Assembly: GCF_014203275.1 (NCBI RefSeq)
Contig: NZ_JACHIP010000002.1
Coordinates: 496,001-560,000 of the forward strand
Length of the DNA: 64,000 nt
Direction of reading: 5' to 3'
Origin: Granulicella aggregans
GTDB taxonomy: Bacteria > Acidobacteriota > Terriglobia > Terriglobales > Acidobacteriaceae
This document shows positions 1 to 9,800 of this stretch, one piece after another. How positions within the stretch are numbered: position 1 is the first letter of the stretch; each line of letters begins with the position of its first letter. The notes beneath the pieces are model-generated. The model was not told where the DNA came from. It was given only the letters and a program-made list of their open reading frames with translations, and did no database searches. The position numbers and the translations under genes were made by a program.

Positions 1-551
1 TCCCAGGTGGTGCCAAAGGGAAACGCCTGCCAGAACAAGTGGTATTGACCCTTGTAGAAGATGGGGCCGTTGATATCGTTGCTCCAGCCACGCTTCACGG
101 TGAAATGGAACTGTGGACGATTGGGCTCTTTGTAGAGCGTGTCAGCACCTTCGATTGTGTCCGCCTGATAGATGGCGTCGAGAGCGGCCTGTGACGATGG
201 ACCTGAAAGGTGGATGGTCTTTCCCTTGAACTCGCTTATATCGAGGAAGATCCAATAGTCAGGCTGATGTTCTGCCAATTGCGTGGGAAACTCCCGTTTC
301 TCCACACCGTCGACCTTTATCTGAAACACATGCATCTTGCTCGCGCGGGAGACCGGGATGTTCAGGTAGCGCTTCGAGACGTTGATGTCTCTATCTTGTG
401 CGGAAAGCAAAGTAGAGACAGAGAGTAAAAGAATAACGAGGAACCCGAGTGCTAAGTGAACCCGATTTCGACGCGCGGTGCCGTCGATCTGTCGGACCTG
501 CCCGGCAGCCACGCCAAGAGTCGTACGGTTGGGCGGAGTCTTTGAATGCAC
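1..551 (-). CDS. GH32 fructan hydrolase (levanase/fructosidase-like), N-terminal part, cut by the left edge
   Basis: Only the first 183 codons lie in the window. Reading leftward from a GTG at 551 gives a positively charged n-region, a hydrophobic segment (about residues 33-49) and a likely cleavage site near residue 51, so the enzyme is exported. Residues about 52-140 resemble the small N-terminal domain that precedes GH32 in Bacteroidetes levanases. They are followed by RPQFHF and then WSNDINGPIFYKGQYHLFWQ, the GH32 signature in which the Asp of NDxNG is the known catalytic nucleophile. The expected role is hydrolysis of beta-fructosidic links in levan, inulin or sucrose outside the cytoplasm. 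The start is supported by GGAGG at 558-562, six bases upstream; no ATG is available in frame before a stop. The usual Pro of WMNDPNG is Ile here. The family call is firm; substrate cannot be told. Confidence 0.85.
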   Translation of the reverse strand, partial: MHSKTPPNRTTLGVAAGQVRQIDGTARRNRVHLALGFLVILLLSVSTLLSAQDRDINVSKRYLNIPVSRASKMHVFQIKVDGVEKREFPTQLAEHQPDYWIFLDISEFKGKTIHLSGPSSQAALDAIYQADTIEGADTLYKEPNRPQFHFTVKRGWSNDINGPIFYKGQYHLFWQAFPFGTTW

Positions 552-641
552 GGATATCCTCCAGGCAAGACTCTACCGAGAAATCCAAGCACCTTCAATG
601 GCAGGTGTGCAAACCGTTTGCAGAGCTTGCGCTAAGACACA

Positions 642-675
642 GGCTGCGGTCCCGACGATTTCCGCGACCGCAGCC
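642..675 (-). terminator. Stem-loop downstream of the TIG lipoprotein gene
   Basis: A perfect 10-bp inverted repeat (GGCTGCGGTC at 642-651, GACCGCAGCC at 666-675) with a 14-nt loop lies 13 bases past the stop of the lipoprotein gene. There is no U-tract on the minus strand, so it is a terminator-like or mRNA-end-stabilising hairpin rather than a textbook intrinsic terminator. Confidence 0.4.
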
Positions 676-688
676 CGTTTTGCCGATG

Positions 689-3600
689 CTAGTTGACAGT
701 GAGCGTAACCGCGTTCGACGCGGACGATCCCGGGTTCTGGCAGGTGATGCTGACGGTACCGGGCGTGCTCACGTCGGCTGCTCCCACGGCCACGGTGAGA
801 TGTTGCGTATCCACGAAGGTCGTCGTGTAAGCGACGCCGTTCCAAAGCACGCTCGCCCCCGGTATAAAGCCCGTTCCGACGACAGTAAGGATTTGATTGC
901 CACTGCCGGAGGTAAGTGTGCCGCTACCGGCAGAGGTCAGCGTAGGCGCACCGTTGGCGGAAGCTTCCGCCGGCAGCACGAAGGCGCCGCGCATCAGCAT
1001 CACCTGTGAGGGTGAGGATGAGCCGATACCTCCGGTGAGCAGCAGAGCGATACCATCCTGTCCCCAGCGAGTAGCTGGAACAGACTCAATAATGTTGTAG
1101 TTGGTCGGAAGGGTTACCGAGTCTTCGAGGATGAAGTGCTGGGTGTCAAAACGCTCCATCACCACCGCCCAGGTTCCAGCAGAGTTGATGCCGAAGACGA
1201 AACTCTTCTTGGTGGTCTGGTACGGAAGAGCTCCAGCTCCGCCGAGACCGTAACCGTACGGCCCTGGACCGAGCGGCAGAACGCCAAGCTGGGTCAGCGG
1301 CGTGGTGGTCGGATCAATGATGCCTCCGCCTGATGCGAAGAGCAGGCCCTGATCAAGCGCGAGAGAACCGCTGAAGCCACCCGTGCCGAGAAGCGTGCTG
1401 CCGTCAACATTGTGGACTCCGGTGGCGTCTACGGTGTAGCGGTAAATCTCCGCGCCGGTCGACTGGTTGTCGTAGGTGTAGGCGTGGCCGGAGTCCGGGA
1501 AGACTGCATCGTTATAACCGAGCGCCGAGTTCGGACGCAGCGTCGCCGAGGTTCCGCTGAAGTCCAGAATGCCCACATTGTCCACCGATACGCTATTCTC
1601 CAGGCCCGGAATGGAAGCCAGCGCAGTCGCCGCAACCGGACCGCTGAAGTAGCCTGGGCTGACCAGTGGAATCGTCGTGTCGACCGCCTGCGAAGCAACG
1701 TTGAATCGAGCGAGCGACTCTGCGCCGCTGAGACCAATGTAGAAGTACTTTCCACCCGGGCTCTCGGCGATCGTGTTGGGTTCGCTGCCCACCGTAATGG
1801 GCGTTCCCACCGTGCCGGTTACAGGATCGATTGAGACAAGGCTGTTACCCGCAGGAGATGTAGAGGTGCTGGGCAGGACAGTGAACAGTTTGCGGCTGTA
1901 CGGGTCGTAGACCATCGCGTTCGCGGGCACGGAGAGCAGGCTGTACACACTAACCGTGAGATTGCTGGAAGCACCGCCCCCGGGCGAAGGATTGGTGACC
2001 GAAACCGCCGCCCAGCCGATCTGAGTAAGCAACGAGCTATCAACAGTGGCCGTTAGCTGGGTGGCGCTGACGAACGACGTGGTCAAGGCGGTCCCGTTCC
2101 AGTTGACGACTGACCCTGAGTTGAAGCCTGCTCCATTGACCGTCAGCGTCGCCGAGGCCGTGCCGGTAGCAAGAGCGTTTGGCGAGAGGCTGGAGACGGT
2201 GGGCACCGGCGCATAGAGTGAGCCTCCTGCTGTGGTCGTGGAGACAACGATGTTATTGGACGCAACTGGATCGTAAGTCTGCGAATCGACCGTGGCGGAG
2301 ACCTGAACGGTTCCAGCGGTGGATGGCGTAGCCGTAACGGTAAGGGTTGCCGTAGCTCCGTTTGCGAGGCTGCCGAGGTTGCAATAGAGAACTCCACCTC
2401 CGTTGCAAGTCCCTTGGGTCACAGAAGCGGAGCCGTAGAGCAGAGTCGAGGGCATGCTCGTCGCAAGTACAACGCCGCTAGCGTCGCTGCTGCCAAGATT
2501 CTTCACCTGAACCTGGTAGGTAAAGGCGGTTCCGGTGGTGACAGTCGCCGGAAGTTGTGTGGTGACCTGCAGGTCCGCCGGGGTGGTGCTGGTGTCCTTG
2601 ACCGTGCTGCCATGCAGCAGGAAGAGCTGAGTTCCGGTGTGGAATGCGAGGCCATCCTGTCCCCAGCGAACCAGGTCCGCCGGATTCGAGGACGAGTAGT
2701 TGCTGTTCGCGACCGCACCAATCCCATTGAGTCCGATGGAGGTGACGGGCAGGAAGCTGGTCTCGTCGTAACCGATCAACTGGGTCGAAGCACTGCCGAA
2801 ATTGTTGACCACGATCCATGCGCGGTTCAATGAAGAGTCGGAGTAGATCGGCCCGGAGGCGGCGACGGTACCCGTTGAGTATGGGGATGCGGTCGAGAAC
2901 TGGCCCAGCGTGGCGCCGGTCGCGGGATCCGTAACCAGGCCATTCGGTGTGTAGAGGCGGCCATTGTCGTACTGGATCGTCGCTCCGGCGGCGCTGGAGG
3001 AGAGCTGTTGGAAGCCCGTCACGCCGGTGCTGTCGATAGTCAGCTGATACAGGTAGCTCGAGACGGTAGAGGCCGCAAGATAGAGCGTGGACGCGGAAGC
3101 GCCGAAGGTCATGGAGCCGCTGTTGGAGTAGAAATAGGTTGAGAGGCCACTGCTTGTCTTTGGCCGAGCAATACCTGAGTCGAAGATGGTGACCACGCCG
3201 TTGCTGCCGTACACCGCGACCGAGTTCGGCTGGCCGGGAAGGGCGGCGAGTCCAGCGGCGGTGAACGGCGGATCATAGACACCCTGACTTCCGCCCAGCG
3301 TGAACTGGACACCGGCGACTCCGCTGGTGAGATCCACCTGGCGCACTGCCCCGGCCCCATTGAGGCCGACGAAGGCCTGGGTTCCATCGGTCGACAAGAC
3401 CACACGAGTCGGTTCGCTGCCAACAAAGATCGTGCGCTGGATAGCGCCGGTGACGGGGTCGACACCTACGAGGCTATTGCCGAGCCCTGGCCCACCTGAA
3501 CCGGCGATGGTGGCATAGAGCAGACTGTCCTTAGCGTTGTAGACGAGGCCGTTGATCGGCAGCGCGATGTAAGTATTGAAGGCCGCCGTTGTCGAAGCGA

Positions 3601-5308
3601 TGCCCATGTTTTCAGGAGTCGCGACACTGAGGGTGGCATCGCCAGCCACCGCGAGGTCTCCGGCTGGTACGACGGCGGTAAGAGTGTTGCTCGACACGTA
3701 GGTCGTCACCAGGGGAGCACCGTTCCACTGAACGACGCTGTCGGCGAAGAATCCGGAACCCGAGAGGGTGATCTTCAGATCCGGGCTGCCCAACACTGCG
3801 GAGCTCGGGTTCAGGTTGAAGGAGGCAGAGGGACTGATTACATTGATCGACGCGGGCTGCGAAGTAATGGAAATGCCGCCCGCGGAGGGTGCCGGGTTCG
3901 TGACGTAGATCTGCACGGCACCGGTCTGATAGAGAGTCTGCGAGCTGACGGTGGCAACGATCTGCGTGCTGGTCTGCGAGACGACCGGCAGGGTATAGCC
4001 GTTGAAGGCTACCGTTGCGTTAGCTGCAAAGTTCGTGCCGGTTATGGTGATGTTCGTTGATGTAGTGGCTCCCGAAGTTGGGACCTGAACATAACCAGGG
4101 TTGACGCTGGAAATGGCTGGTGGCGCTAGTACAGGCAACGAAAGTGTGGAGCTGGTCGCGGCGTTCGGGGCCGGATTGCTGACCGCAATCTGACCCGCGC
4201 CCGCAGTGGCGAGATCTGTGGCGGGTACAGTGGTCCCAAGCGCGGTAGGGCTGAAATAGACAGTAGGAAGCGCCGTGCCGTTCCACGAGATGCTGGAGTT
4301 GGCGATGAAGCCGGTTCCGGTCAACGTGATCGCCGTGGCAGCAGCACCCTGCACCAGGCCGGTGGGATAAACGGTCGTCAGCACTGGTGTTGGGCTGTTC
4401 ACGGGAAAAGCTACGCTGGGCGAAAGCACCGGCACAGGAGTGGGATTCTGCACGGTAATCGATGCAGGCCGCGCATTGGCCAGTGCTGCAGCGGAGATCT
4501 GCGCCGTCAGCGTGGTCGCGCTGCCATAAGCCGTCGGCACGGCGGTGCCGTCCAACTTCACCACGGAGTCGGAGGAGAAGCTTGTGCCGGTGACGGTCAC
4601 GGTGGCTCCACTTGCCCCGGCCGATGCCGAGGAGGGAGAGAGCGAAGCGATCGCCGGAACCGCATAGACAGGTTCGGTCGCAGCCTGGGTATCCGAGCCC
4701 CCCGGCCCGGGGTTGCTCACCGCAATCTGCCCGTTGCCCGCGCTCGGCACATCGGCGGCCGTCAGAGCTACAGTCAGCGTGTTGGTGCTGAAGAAAGTCG
4801 TGGGTCGCGCCGATCCGTTCCACTTCACCACGGAGTTGGACTCGAATCCGCTGCCACTAATCGTGAGCGTTACTGCGAGCCCCTGCGGAATGTAAGCCGG
4901 CGAGATGGAACTCACCGACGGTGTAGGACTCATCACAGCAAAGGTGCTCGCCGGAGATGATCCGCCGCCCGGCGTGGGGTTGCTGACCGTCACGGAGACA
5001 TCTCCGCCTGCGGTAAGTGCCGACGCCGGAACCTGGGCCTGGAGCGAGGTCGCACTCGTATAGGTGGTCGATAGCGCTGCGCCATTGAAGTTAATAACGG
5101 AGGCAGCAACAAAGCCGGAACCGCTGACGGTGATCGTCTGCGGGGCTGCACCTGCGGTCACGCTCGCCGGGGTGATGCCGGTGACCGCGGGTACGGGATT
5201 GTCTGGCTGCGATTGCCCACCGCCGCCGGATCCCGAGCCGGCGCCAGCGCAACCAATTTGCAGAAAAAGAGCAGCAGAAAAAAAAACAGCAAGGATAACT
5301 CGACGCAC
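689..5308 (-). CDS. Large surface lipoprotein with about eight IPT/TIG repeats, two beta-propeller regions and a DUF11 domain
   Basis: This 1539-residue protein begins MRRVILAVFFSAALFLQIGC, a lipoprotein signal with a lipobox-like LQIGC, followed by a Gly/Ser linker. Six IPT/TIG-type Ig-like repeats fill about residues 40-560, recognisable by TITVSGSGF and then a (I/V)(V/N)xWNG or NFNG motif. A YVTN-like propeller stretch follows (about 560-850), then a DUF11-like domain (about 870-980), a seventh TIG repeat near 1010, a second propeller stretch (about 1080-1420) and a final TIG repeat at the C terminus. The two propeller halves share phrases such as LVYNAKDS/MVYDPYSR and NSLVGVDPVTG/NSLVSIDPVTG, so they look like an internal duplication. 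The GTG start has GGAG five bases upstream. It is probably an outer-surface adhesion or carbohydrate-contact protein; no enzyme motif is visible. Its relation to the GH32 gene downstream is only proximity. Confidence 0.75.
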   Translation of the reverse strand: MRRVILAVFFSAALFLQIGCAGAGSGSGGGGQSQPDNPVPAVTGITPASVTAGAAPQTITVSGSGFVAASVINFNGAALSTTYTSATSLQAQVPASALTAGGDVSVTVSNPTPGGGSSPASTFAVMSPTPSVSSISPAYIPQGLAVTLTISGSGFESNSVVKWNGSARPTTFFSTNTLTVALTAADVPSAGNGQIAVSNPGPGGSDTQAATEPVYAVPAIASLSPSSASAGASGATVTVTGTSFSSDSVVKLDGTAVPTAYGSATTLTAQISAAALANARPASITVQNPTPVPVLSPSVAFPVNSPTPVLTTVYPTGLVQGAAATAITLTGTGFIANSSISWNGTALPTVYFSPTALGTTVPATDLATAGAGQIAVSNPAPNAATSSTLSLPVLAPPAISSVNPGYVQVPTSGATTSTNITITGTNFAANATVAFNGYTLPVVSQTSTQIVATVSSQTLYQTGAVQIYVTNPAPSAGGISITSQPASINVISPSASFNLNPSSAVLGSPDLKITLSGSGFFADSVVQWNGAPLVTTYVSSNTLTAVVPAGDLAVAGDATLSVATPENMGIASTTAAFNTYIALPINGLVYNAKDSLLYATIAGSGGPGLGNSLVGVDPVTGAIQRTIFVGSEPTRVVLSTDGTQAFVGLNGAGAVRQVDLTSGVAGVQFTLGGSQGVYDPPFTAAGLAALPGQPNSVAVYGSNGVVTIFDSGIARPKTSSGLSTYFYSNSGSMTFGASASTLYLAASTVSSYLYQLTIDSTGVTGFQQLSSSAAGATIQYDNGRLYTPNGLVTDPATGATLGQFSTASPYSTGTVAASGPIYSDSSLNRAWIVVNNFGSASTQLIGYDETSFLPVTSIGLNGIGAVANSNYSSSNPADLVRWGQDGLAFHTGTQLFLLHGSTVKDTSTTPADLQVTTQLPATVTTGTAFTYQVQVKNLGSSDASGVVLATSMPSTLLYGSASVTQGTCNGGGVLYCNLGSLANGATATLTVTATPSTAGTVQVSATVDSQTYDPVASNNIVVSTTTAGGSLYAPVPTVSSLSPNALATGTASATLTVNGAGFNSGSVVNWNGTALTTSFVSATQLTATVDSSLLTQIGWAAVSVTNPSPGGGASSNLTVSVYSLLSVPANAMVYDPYSRKLFTVLPSTSTSPAGNSLVSIDPVTGTVGTPITVGSEPNTIAESPGGKYFYIGLSGAESLARFNVASQAVDTTIPLVSPGYFSGPVAATALASIPGLENSVSVDNVGILDFSGTSATLRPNSALGYNDAVFPDSGHAYTYDNQSTGAEIYRYTVDATGVHNVDGSTLLGTGGFSGSLALDQGLLFASGGGIIDPTTTPLTQLGVLPLGPGPYGYGLGGAGALPYQTTKKSFVFGINSAGTWAVVMERFDTQHFILEDSVTLPTNYNIIESVPATRWGQDGIALLLTGGIGSSSPSQVMLMRGAFVLPAEASANGAPTLTSAGSGTLTSGSGNQILTVVGTGFIPGASVLWNGVAYTTTFVDTQHLTVAVGAADVSTPGTVSITCQNPGSSASNAVTLTVN

Positions 5309-5700
5309 AGAAGCTCCGGTTCGACCACCTGCAAGGAATACGCAGGTTCGCCGCAGCGCATGGATTTAGGAAGACTTCGAGAGTCTAGCAAACTATGTAG
5401 ACACCTGGAAAGAATCGGACTCTTCTCGTCAACTTTTAATGTCCCATGTAGATCGATGCCTACATTAGAGCCGCGACGAAATGCGCGATCAACATCTTCA
5501 GCCTGCCAGGAAGACCAACCTCGCAATCACGCGAACTCGAAAAGCCGCCAAACCCGCTCTTTATTTCAAGAGTAGGTTTGGCGGCTCTTGTACTCCGTGG
5601 AATGGATTAATCAAGCAGGAAGCATCCGTAAAGTCTGGGCTGTAGTTAGAAATTCGCCGAGCCAGCCTGACTATTTAAGTCCAACAACGAAGTTGCCTGC
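5309..5700. other. 392-bp gene-free stretch
   Basis: It holds the upstream region of the lipoprotein gene and the end of the TIM-barrel gene. Apart from the strong terminator at 5543-5586, the only structure seen is a weak interrupted repeat, TGTAG(8 nt)CTACA at 5447-5464. No convincing small gene or clear sigma-70 promoter was found by eye. Confidence 0.5.
5543..5586 (-). terminator. Rho-independent terminator after the TIM-barrel gene
   Basis: A perfect 12-bp stem (AGCCGCCAAACC at 5543-5554 with GGTTTGGCGGCT at 5575-5586) has a 20-nt loop. Read on the minus strand, the second arm runs straight into TTTT, giving a normal intrinsic terminator 115 bases past the stop of the isomerase-like gene. 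Confidence 0.75.
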
Positions 5701-6666
5701 TTAGGAAAGTACTCCCGCCTGTTGGAGATCTTTCTTCATTCCTTCCCAACTGATGCGTGTCGAAGCTTCGGGTGTGCCGCCGCCCTTCCAGTGCGTCTCC
5801 AGGTTCACGGCATCCGAATAGCCGATCTTCTCGAGCGCACGGAACTGCGCTGCCCAGTCGATATATCCCTTATCGACCGGCGACCAGACGATCTTCCCTG
5901 AGTCGTCCTTGATGGCATTCTTCACATGGCAGTGATGGATGCGATCTTTGGGTATCGCGTCCCAACCGTTGGGGAACGCATCGAGCTCTCCGCGCATCAC
6001 CGCGTTACCGGGATCCCAGTTGAGCGAGAAGTTGCGCGAAGAAACGCCGGCAAGCGTCGCCGCAGCCTCCCGGCCCGTGGCGGTGTTGCATGCGAACTCG
6101 TTCTCGAGCACGAGCATTACCTTCTGGCTCGCCGCCTTCTCCGCCGCCTTCTGTAGCGTCTCGTTGATGGCGGCGCGGTAAGGCTTCACGTCATCGATAC
6201 GCCAGAAGTCGAAGCAGCGCAACTTGTTGGTCTTGAACTGTTTCGCCAGCGAGATCGACCGCTCCAGCACTTCATCCTGGTGCTTGAAATTGACCTCATC
6301 CGCTCCGTGCATATCCTCTTTGGTTCCAGACTGCGACACCGGCGCACCGGGCCAGTTGACCTTGTAAAGCGGACTGCTGATATCTGTCACCGTGAGGCTG
6401 TACTTCGCGAGGATCTTCTGCGCCTCTGCAATCTCGGCATCGGTGATCACTTGCAGATTCTTGCCCCACACCTCGCGCAGTTCAACATAATGAAGACCGA
6501 AGTCCTTCGTGATCACGGAGCAGGCGTGATCGAAGTCCTGTGATATCTCGTCGGAGATGACGCCGATCTTCAGCTTCGAAGTGGCGGCCCAGCCACGCAT
6601 AGGTGAGGCCAACGTAGCGGCGATGCCTGCCGCGCCTCCAACAAACTTTCTCCTGGAGAGATTCAT
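5701..6666 (-). CDS. Tat-exported sugar phosphate isomerase/epimerase-like TIM barrel (AP endonuclease family 2 fold)
   Basis: The 321-residue product opens MNLSRRKFVGG, a twin-arginine signal that continues through a hydrophobic stretch to about residue 28. The rest is a xylose-isomerase-like TIM barrel. Likely metal ligands stand in the usual order: Glu in LVLENEFAC, Asp in LNWDPGN, His in HHCHVKN and Glu in VNLETHWKGG. Members of this family isomerise, epimerise or beta-eliminate sugars and inositols; recently some have been tied to 3-keto-glycoside and C-glycoside cleavage. It is the downstream neighbour of an Oar-type receptor (143 bp away) and one of two such exported barrels within 6 kb, so a periplasmic sugar role is inferred. 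The Shine-Dalgarno AAGGA is distant (about 11 nt). A strong terminator follows. Substrate unknown. Confidence 0.8.
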   Translation of the reverse strand: MNLSRRKFVGGAAGIAATLASPMRGWAATSKLKIGVISDEISQDFDHACSVITKDFGLHYVELREVWGKNLQVITDAEIAEAQKILAKYSLTVTDISSPLYKVNWPGAPVSQSGTKEDMHGADEVNFKHQDEVLERSISLAKQFKTNKLRCFDFWRIDDVKPYRAAINETLQKAAEKAASQKVMLVLENEFACNTATGREAAATLAGVSSRNFSLNWDPGNAVMRGELDAFPNGWDAIPKDRIHHCHVKNAIKDDSGKIVWSPVDKGYIDWAAQFRALEKIGYSDAVNLETHWKGGGTPEASTRISWEGMKKDLQQAGVLS

Positions 6667-6808
6667 TATGGCAAATTCCTTTCTTGTCCCGTTGAAACGT
6701 TAGACGTTGACACCGGTCCGGAAGACCAACCAACCAGCAGCCGAAAGCGAGGCGGCGCGCAGCATCCCATCCCCTGAAGCCCCGTTGGAATAGGATGATG
6801 CGCCATGA

Positions 6809-9800
6809 CTAGAAAGCGAACTTCACTCCCGCCTGAAGAACGCGGGGACCGCCGACTCCGTTGACATTGCCAACGCCGCTTCCGAGCGTCCCGGAGATCT
6901 GTCCGAGGTGCGAGCCCAGCGAGCTATTCGGCAGTCCAAAAGCGGGCGTATTCGTTAGATTGAATGCGTCAAAACGCGCCTCCAGTGAGGACTCGCGGAA
7001 GATGGGGAACGTCTTGAAGAGTGAGAGGTTGTCAGAAAAGTAGCCAGGACCGCGGAACTGGTTGCGGCCCGTGTTTCCGAGGGCGCAGGCATTGGTGTTG
7101 GTCGATGAGTAGGCAACGCACGCGGCGGGTGCGACAAAAGCCGTCGGATCGAACCAGGCGACGTTCGCTGCCTGGGTCACGTTGTGAGTGACCTTGTAGG
7201 CACCGACCTTGTTGACGGTTTGGGTAGTTCCCGGAGTCGCGCTGCTGGTGGTGATCTGGAAGGGCAGACCGGAGACGGCAGAGAGAATGGCCGAGACCCG
7301 CCATCCACCGAGTGCGTAGGAGGCTGGCCCGGAATTGAGGAACTGGTGGCCGTGTCCGGCAGGCAACTCGTAGGTGACGGTCTGCTCGAAGTTGCGTGTC
7401 CGGTCGAAGTCCGCGACCGCGTAGTTTCGTTGAACGGGTCCCGCCCAGAAGAGCAGTCCGCCATCCTGCGGCCCGGTCTGATAGTTCTGCGCCTTGCCCC
7501 ACGTAAACGCGGAACTGAATGCAAGACCATTGGAGAAGCGGCGCGAGAGCTGGATCTGAAGCGACTGGTAGTTGGTGGAGTAGCCGAGGAAAAACTGGTT
7601 GACGGCGGCGGTCTTCTTGAAGGCGACGTTGAACGGATCATAGGCTGCGCTCTGGCCGTAGATCCGGGGCTGGTTGATGTTCTGGGAAACGTCGATGCGA
7701 GTGCCGTGGTTCGCTACATAGGCGATCTGTAGAGACATATCCTTCGGCAGCGCCTGCTGCAGCGCCACGTTCCAGCTTGAGACGTAAGCGTTCTTGAAGT
7801 TCAGCGGGATGTAGAGGTTAGCGAGGCCGATGGTCCCGTTTGCAGCGCTCTCGGTCAACGTTCCATCCGAGCCGAAGGCAACAGTGGGCGTAGCCGGAAC
7901 GCCGGTCTCGAAGTTGACAAGGCCGCCAACGGGATTGAGCGCCGAACCGTAGGTCGGGGTGTTGGTGTAGAAGGTACTGGTCTTAATGGGGTAGTTGTAT
8001 GCGTAAGTATTGTCGACAAAGGGGACGTAGCTGACGCCGTAGCCGGCGCGAACAACCGTCTGATCATTGACGCGATACGACGCGCCCAGACGAGGAGCGA
8101 AGTTGGTGTAGTCAGTCTTCATTCCCAGGTTTGAGGGATTTCCGTTGAGACCGGCGACCACGAGTTGATTGTTAGCCGGGTTGTAGTTGACGAATCCGCC
8201 CGCCTTACGTGGAGTTGCCGGAGGATAGAGCTCGTAACGAAGGCCGATGTCGACAGTGAGCTTGGGTGTCGCCTGCCATTTGTCAGAAGCGAAGAAGAAG
8301 AGCCACGTCTGGCGATACGCAGGGAAGGTGCTGTTGGTGTCCTGACCGACCTGGTAAGGAACGTTGAAGAGGATGCTGGCGATGTCGTTTGCCTGGCCGG
8401 TGGCGGAGCCGTTGAACTTGGTGGCTCCCGGTGCGGAGGTCTGGTTTTCGCTGAAGTTGAACTGGCCCGCAGCGGCATTGTTATTGCCTTGAAGAAGGTC
8501 GTCGCGTACGCGCCGGATGTCTGCACCACCCTTGATGGTGTGATTGCCCAGGATCTTGGTCCAGTTATTGGCGACATCGATGTTCGATTCGGCGCGAAGC
8601 CACGGCAGCGAGGCCGAATACCCTACCAGCGGAGAGGAGAAGTTATTGTTGTTGTTATTGACGGTAATGGCTACCTGGCCGCTGGTCGTAGGAGTGTTGT
8701 TCGTTCCGTTGGGACCGTTACCCGGAATACCAAGCGTGCGAGCGTCGTTCTTGCCATAGTCGCTCTGTTGGGCGGAGTTGCGAAGGTGTGCGACGCCGAA
8801 CCGGACCTCGGTCAGCAACTTGGGCGAGAAGGTGTGGTCGTAGTTTGCTCCGGTGCTGTAGGCGGTCGCGGTTCCGGTAGCTTCGAAGCCGCCGCCGGCA
8901 GGGCCGCCCAGGAAGCTGCCGAAGAGCGGAGCCTGGAAGGTGGTCGTCTTCTGGTGGCTGAAGCGTCCGCTGAGGTGGTCCCTCTCTGAGATCGCGTAGT
9001 CGGACTTGATGTCGTAGCTTATGGAATCCTTGGAGAAAGGTGAGTTCTGGCTGAAGTTGTTGGTGGTGGCACCGGCAGTGTACTTGCCTACCGCGAGGTT
9101 CTGCCTCGGGTCGCGGGCGACAGCATCGAGATCCTGCAGGACGGTGAGGCCAACCGTGCTGACACCGGGGTTGGACAGCGGAATCTGGTTGTTGGCGAAG
9201 GGCGTCCGACCGGTGCCGCAAGCCGTGCCCGCGCTGCCATTGCAGGTTGCGGTGACGCCGGTGTTGGGATCATAGACCTGGCCGCTGTAGCCGCTCAGAT
9301 CAAGAACGTTGTTGGTGACGTTGTAGTAAGGGACGCTCGCGTTTACCGTTGAAGCCTCGTGGTCTGAGACGCGGAGGAAGTCTCCGAAGGCAAACAGCTT
9401 GTCCTTCAAGATCGGGCCGCCAAGCGAGCCGCCCGTGTAGTTGTAAACAAGCCGTCCGTTCGGGCCGGTGGCGAAGTAGTTCCGCGCATTAACGCCGTTA
9501 TTTTCCATGCTCTGGAACGCGGACCCGTGGAAGTTGTTGGTTCCGGATTTCAAGGTTACGTTGACTACCGATCCGACCGCCCGGCCGAACTCGGCCTCGA
9601 AGTTATTGGTGGTGATGTCGACGTTTTGAATGGCGGCGGCTGGAGGAACCAGGATGATGTGGATGCCGGTGCGCTGGTCATCATCGATGCCTTCGATCTG
9701 GTAGAGGTTCACATAAGAAGACTGGCCGTTCGCATTCACCGACAGGTCATTATTCGCGTTGAAGAATTGCGAGTTATTGAAGACTACAGGCGCCATGCCC

